From Toxoplasma gondii ME49 (taxonomy: Eukaryota > Apicomplexa > Conoidasida > Eucoccidiorida > Sarcocystidae): a stretch of 64,000 nt of DNA. The notes beneath the pieces are model-generated. The model ran no database searches. It was not told the DNA's origin and saw nothing but the letters and a program-made list of their open reading frames with translations. This document shows positions 60,218-64,000 of the stretch, in pieces. How positions within the stretch are numbered: the stretch's first letter is position 1; every line of letters starts with the position of its first letter. Location of the stretch: the NCBI RefSeq assembly GCF_000006565.2, contig NC_031477.1:2636043-2700042 (forward strand). The letters are read 5' to 3'. The position numbers and the translations under genes were made by a program.

Positions 60218-61554
60218 GTATGCATACACATATAATGATACCACTATATTCAAATTCATATATATATATATATATATATACTTATATAAATACGCGTATG
60301 TCCGTGGGTTTCTGCGTGTTTTTCGCAGCGGCGTCTCGCTGTTGTGCATGCCTCCCGGGAAGCGTTTGCTGCCTCTGCATCTGTTGAGTGGGGGAGAGCG
60401 TTTGGTGGCTGCGCTGTCGCTGGTGCTCGCGCTTCTCTCGTTTACTCCGCATTTACCTTTCCTACTTTTTGACGAAGTCGACGCACCGCTCGACGCCCAT
60501 CGGCGCCAGGCCCTGGCGCGTCTCCTGCGCCGCCTTCCGTCGCAGGCCGGCCTCCAGGTTCTCTTCATCTCCCTCAAAGACAAGTAGGCACACCGATTGA
60601 CTCAAGGGGAAACCAAGGCTCAGCGAGCGGGAGAGAAACGGAGGCCGTGGAGGAAGAGAGAAGGGAGACGGTGGAGACGCATCAAGGTGAAGGGACAGAC
60701 CGGCACTGAGGCGCGCACCGTGTGCTATTCCGCGTTTTGTGCCAAAATAACAACGACTGTGTTGTCGACGCAAAGTGACTTTCATGTGCATTCGCCAGTG
60801 CGAAAGAAAAAAAGAACATGGATACCGCGTTTTCACGGTTCAAACAGTTCAGTCTGTTTCCCGGTGTTCTGGAACCGCTGCAGGTTAGACAAAAGTAATC
60901 GTGGTGACCTTTAAACGGCTGAAACCTGAGTGCCTGCACGGATGCCTCTGCAACTCTGTCGGAGACCTTCCGCTGCATGCAGAGTCTCCCAGTTCCAAGA
61001 AAAGCATCTAATGGCAAACGAGAGTTCGAGCAACGCTCCGTTCGCTTCCACTTGTCTGCGTCTACGCGCAGTCATGTCGACATTTCTTCCTCTTTGAGTT
61101 TGTGAGGGAATGTGTGTGTATGTCTCTAAAGACGCAGTTGTGGAGATGTCCCTCCCAGTGGAATGACGGGATTATGGCCGCCACCGAATCTGTCGGCGCG
61201 CATGGTGCCCACCCTCAGTTTCCTCCTTCTCGTTCTATCCAGCAGAGTGTTGCACTGTCTCTCTCCGTTCTCCAACTGCCAGTCTCTGCTCCCATTCCTC
61301 TTTGTGAACTCGTGCGTTGTTTCGTTTCTCTCCTTCGTAGGATGTTTTCAACCGCAGATTTGCTCGTCGGGGTGGCGAAGGCCCCGCGCCTGGGGTGCTC
61401 GCGCTGTTTCTTCCTCGACCTCCTGCCCTATCGATCTCGTCCTTCGCTTTCTTCTCGCTCGCGCAGAATTGCCACAGACGCCGAAAACGAGGAAGACTCG
61501 AGTCTCCAGAGAGAAGGCGCCAAGCACTTACTGGCCTCCGAGAATGCGGAGTAG
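47347..61554 (+). CDS. SMC1: Cohesin subunit SMC1
   Basis: ATPase of the cohesin ring. Sixteen exons join in consistent phase to 1638 residues: 47347-48139, 48762-48951, 49421-49705, 49941-50106, 50792-51025, 52134-52472, 53102-53266, 53837-54109, 54406-54624, 55147-55407, 56229-56444, 57185-57574, 58330-58818, 59177-59604, 60329-60583, 61341-61554. The N-terminal head has [11 protein letters not shown], Walker A GPNGAGKSN (split by the first intron), [11 protein letters not shown] and LVEEISGS, which mark SMC1 rather than SMC4. Coiled coil follows. The hinge starts AGVHGTALE and includes [11 protein letters not shown] and [13 protein letters not shown] second coiled coil follows. The C-terminal head has GGRAYLDLE, signature [13 protein letters not shown], Walker [32 protein letters not shown] and a C-terminal [12 protein letters not shown] 220-residue leader and an acidic insert in exon 13 make it longer than the usual 1200-1250. 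Confidence 0.96.
51666..51883. repeat. AT-rich block with two (TA)n runs in an SMC1 intron
   Basis: About 220 bases are almost entirely A and T. Two long TA runs are separated by imperfect copies of a TATAAATA-like unit. The block lies in the intron between SMC1 exons 5 and 6. Confidence 0.9.
53427..53500. repeat. Two adjacent (TA)n runs in an SMC1 intron
   Basis: Two uninterrupted TA runs of about 30 and 36 bases are separated by AAATGC. They lie in the intron between SMC1 exons 7 and 8. Confidence 0.9.
54233..54270. repeat. 12-base purine tandem repeat in an SMC1 intron
   Basis: About three tandem copies of the unit GAGAGAGAAGGA lie within a 150-base stretch that is nearly all purine on the plus strand. 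They fall in the intron between SMC1 exons 8 and 9. Confidence 0.8.
56515..56590. repeat. (TA)n/TATG microsatellite in an SMC1 intron
   Basis: TA runs are interrupted by TATG and TACA units, at the start of the intron between SMC1 exons 11 and 12. Confidence 0.85.
57692..57866. repeat. Two (TA)n-type runs in an SMC1 intron
   Basis: A TA run lies at 57692-57737 and a TATATC-type run at about 57828-57866. Both are in the intron between SMC1 exons 12 and 13. Confidence 0.85.
60001..60290. repeat. Three (TA)n runs in the SMC1 intron before exon 15
   Basis: TA runs lie at about 60001-60024, 60171-60220 and 60258-60285. The last ends roughly 40 bases before the acceptor TTTTTCGCAG of exon 15, so the acceptor is still supported by a separate T-rich tract. 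Confidence 0.85.
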
Positions 61555-62020
61555 CCGCGCGAAGGCCTCTAGGCGCGAAGGCGCGCGGGCGTCGCTGCAT
61601 GCAGCAGAAAACGTTTCCACAGAGGTCTTTCCTCGGGTGAACGAGTTCGAGCGGAGGAGGACAGAGACACGGCTGGGGGTGCGGCCGACTCTAGCGAACG
61701 AAGAGAGAAGACAATCGAGGGAGAAGAGCGAATGCACAATCGGAAAAGAAAACTCGAGCAGAAGAAACGGGGAACTGAGAAAAGGGAAACAAAGGAAAAC
61801 AGAGCAAAGAATGAATACAGAGCGAGCAACTCAGGCAGAAAGCGAGAAGGGTAAAGACGAAAAGAAAAAGGTTGAGAAGGGTGAGTGAAGAAGAGGACTT
61901 CTCAAAGTGTCTTTTTAACAGGTACAAATGCAAGAGTGGAGGTGGAGAAGAGTGCGCATACTTCTGGACATTTGCCCTTAAAGCCCCTCGTCTACTGATA
62001 TACTGGCCTACGTAGATAAT

Positions 62021-62054
62021 CTATATATATATATATATAAAGGTAAATGTATAT

Positions 62055-62090
<36 letters not shown>

Positions 62091-62108
62091 GTAAATACAT
62101 GTATATAT
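62021..62108. repeat. (TA)n runs downstream of SMC1
   Basis: Three TA runs lie within 90 bases, separated by AAAGGTAAATG and AAATA spacers. They are outside any gene that I can support. Confidence 0.9.
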
Positions 62109-63247
62109 ACGATTTGTGTGTGGGAAGAGAGGAATTCTTGGTTTTTGATATCACTGTGTAAACAATGAAGGACATGCGTCTGCCTGTCAGGCTGTCCTGA
62201 ATCGAGGTTTCCATGTAGTTCTGAAGAGACGTTTCGTTTTCGTGAAAGCAGTTGCTGCCTCTGTAAAGGGAACATTAGCGTGCAAAATCTCGGAACGTTG
62301 ACGCAGCTGGCCAAACTGCATGCGCGGCAGACGCCCCGCTTCAGGCTCAGTTTTCCGGTAGCAGTGCCTTCCTCGAAGGACAGAAGCGGGGGCAGGTGAA
62401 CACAACAGGAACTTCTTTTCCTCGTTTTCACACGCTTAAGGACAGCCTGGCGCGGACGATGTGATTCCAGCTCTATGCCCTCGGTTACAAATATCCTTTC
62501 TTAAGGCGTTCTTCTCCGAACCGCCTCCGAAGCACTTCAGGGAACCGTCCGATGCGCAGTCAAACGCGTTTGCATGCGCCGGGCTTGGGAGTCCGAGAAA
62601 CAGAACATGGAATGGTCGAGAGCATTCGAGTGGGAAATTATCGTCGTGATAGTAATTTTGGTAGCGGTCTGTCAAATAACTCAGGACTATCTATATTAAT
62701 GACTCCTCTCCTGGAAGTCTACCTAACACCGTCAATCCAGTATTCATTTCAATAATCGTCGATTTGTAAGGATCTGTCTACGCTTTCTATTTTACACTTC
62801 ACGTACGCCAGATCTTCACACTGCTTCTCGACAGTCTCAGTACCATAGACAAGCAACATGCTTTTATACACATTTTTTTTTATATACATGTATACAGAGC
62901 GTGAGTGAACTTGCATGCTTTTTTCTATAGAGAGAAGTACGTCTACAGCATGCGTATGTAAGCGTACATGCAAAAAGCAGTTCGTATTTGAATGGACAAA
63001 TATGCAGTAGGGTCGTTCTGTACATCTGTCTAGCTGCAAGCGCACACCACCGCTGGAAATGTAAACTCGCGACTTCGCGGAGCCTGTCTGGTCTCTTATA
63101 TGAGACTTCTTTCTGCGCCTGCACTCCATGCACTCGGGACAGAGGGCAACGTCGCGCCTCTTCCGAGCGCATGCGGGTCCAGCGCCGTTCGCCAGACATC
63201 ATCTGGAACAACGCTCTAGAACGAAGGTAGTGAGTGGATTTGAAGGG

Positions 63248-63293
63248 TGCATGCAGCGAGTGCATGCAGCTGCCGCACCCAGTGAATGCATGC
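63248..63293. promoter_or_regulatory. Cluster of three TGCATGC motifs
   Basis: TGCATGC occurs at 63248-63254, 63261-63267 and 63287-63293. The palindromic TGCATGCA core is a known apicomplexan AP2-type transcription factor target. Three copies in 46 bases near the window end suggest, but do not show, a promoter for a gene to the right. Confidence 0.4.
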
Positions 63294-64000
63294 ACCGACA
63301 CCCCCCCCTTCCCCCCGATGGACGCCGAACTAACAGGCGAGGCCAGTGGTGTGACGGCCGACTGCCGAAGACGCTTTGAGAAGGAAACAGCGAGGAACCT
63401 CGGAGAAGAGAGAAGCTGCTCTGTGCTTACATGTAAATCGAGTAGAAAATCAGAGCTAATTCACTTGTAAAGCCAGGTTGAGTAAGGTTGAGCAGATACT
63501 CTCAAACGGGCCGAAAAGATTATACGCCAAATATTTAAGATGTCATTTTTAGCTCCTGCTAAACGAGAGGAATGGGAAGCAAGCCTGGTGCCGAGAAGTG
63601 ACAAAGGAACGGAGATTCTGAGGAGACTTGGAGCGGGCGGACCTTCCAGCACAGCGCTTGTTCGGCGCGGCGCAGCTTCTATGCCAACGGAGAGAGGGTA
63701 GCAGGTCAACGTGGAATCAGGCTCTCTGGCCAGTGAGCCGTGAAGCTTCGAACGCTCACTAGGTCAAATTCAGACATCGAACGCACAGTCCAAACTCGCG
63801 TCGAAAGGTCTGCAGTGGGGATTCTCTCTGCCCGGTCTCTCGTCGAGTTTCGCTGCATGCAGACCATTACGCAGGCAGATTGACAGTGCCAGCCTGTGGG
63901 GGAGGAGGCCATGAAATCGAAATGCGGCAGAGAGACAACGACTGGAACAGGCGAAGGATGACACGGAGAAGGAAGCTGCAGCAGAGAAGAAACAAGGAAC

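Larger units (their letters stand above)
61555..64000. other. Downstream region without a recognised gene
   Basis: After the SMC1 stop there are 2.4 kb with no frame that I can support on either strand. The first 350 bases are purine-rich. TA runs lie at about 62021-62108. A TGCATGC cluster lies at 63248-63293, followed by a C-rich stretch at 63301-63318. The region may be 3' untranslated sequence of SMC1 and the promoter side of a gene beyond the window. Confidence 0.45.

Noticed and set aside
1..64000. Search for CRISPR arrays, transposons, rRNA and tRNA genes
   Set aside because: No spaced direct repeats, terminal repeats with a transposase, or recognisable RNA gene sequences were seen by eye. 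A covariance-model scan would be needed to exclude a tRNA.

Overview
The window is nuclear DNA from an apicomplexan parasite of the coccidian (Toxoplasma/Neospora-like) group. The evidence is many short exons with GT-AG introns of a few hundred bases, near-50% GC coding sequence, (TA)n microsatellites and pyrimidine runs in introns, TGCATGC motifs, and a bacterial-type ribosomal protein behind a signal-peptide-like leader, as expected for import into an apicoplast. Genus and species cannot be fixed from the sequence alone. No CRISPR array, transposon, rRNA or tRNA gene was recognised.

Layout (+ or - strand): bL21 ribosomal protein (+, 159-3355); Erv1/ALR sulfhydryl oxidase (-, 5208-6805); an unresolved small gene (-, about 6977-7587); SET/NAP-family histone chaperone (+, 8699-10055); a predicted multi-pass membrane protein (-, 12113-14071); HemW/HemN-like radical SAM protein (+, 15922-20336); an unresolved multi-exon gene (-, about 21183-22976); a 1313-residue Gln/Ala-rich protein with no recognised domain (-, 25032-29364); AP endonuclease IV (-, 32436-37399); an unresolved small gene (+, about 38132-39729); HscB/Jac1 co-chaperone (+, 39726-43069); an unresolved gene (-, about 44364-46687); and cohesin SMC1 (+, 47347-61554). 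The last 2.4 kb shows no gene.

For seven genes (bL21, Erv1, SET, HemW, APN, HscB, SMC1) and for the large unknown protein, I joined exons by hand using splice sites, phase and family homology. All eight give intact frames. Exon coordinates are in each entry.

The recognisable genes lean towards organelle and iron-sulfur biology: bL21 (plastid ribosome), APN (DNA repair with a signal-like leader), Erv1 (intermembrane-space disulfide formation), HscB (mitochondrial Fe-S assembly) and HemW (an Fe-S radical SAM enzyme). SET and SMC1 are chromatin proteins. In a eukaryotic genome this need not mean co-regulation. I found no convincing new multi-gene system. The best leads are unusual features of individual proteins, two GC-AG introns, an apparent stop/start overlap in front of HscB, and several conserved-looking genes of unknown function.
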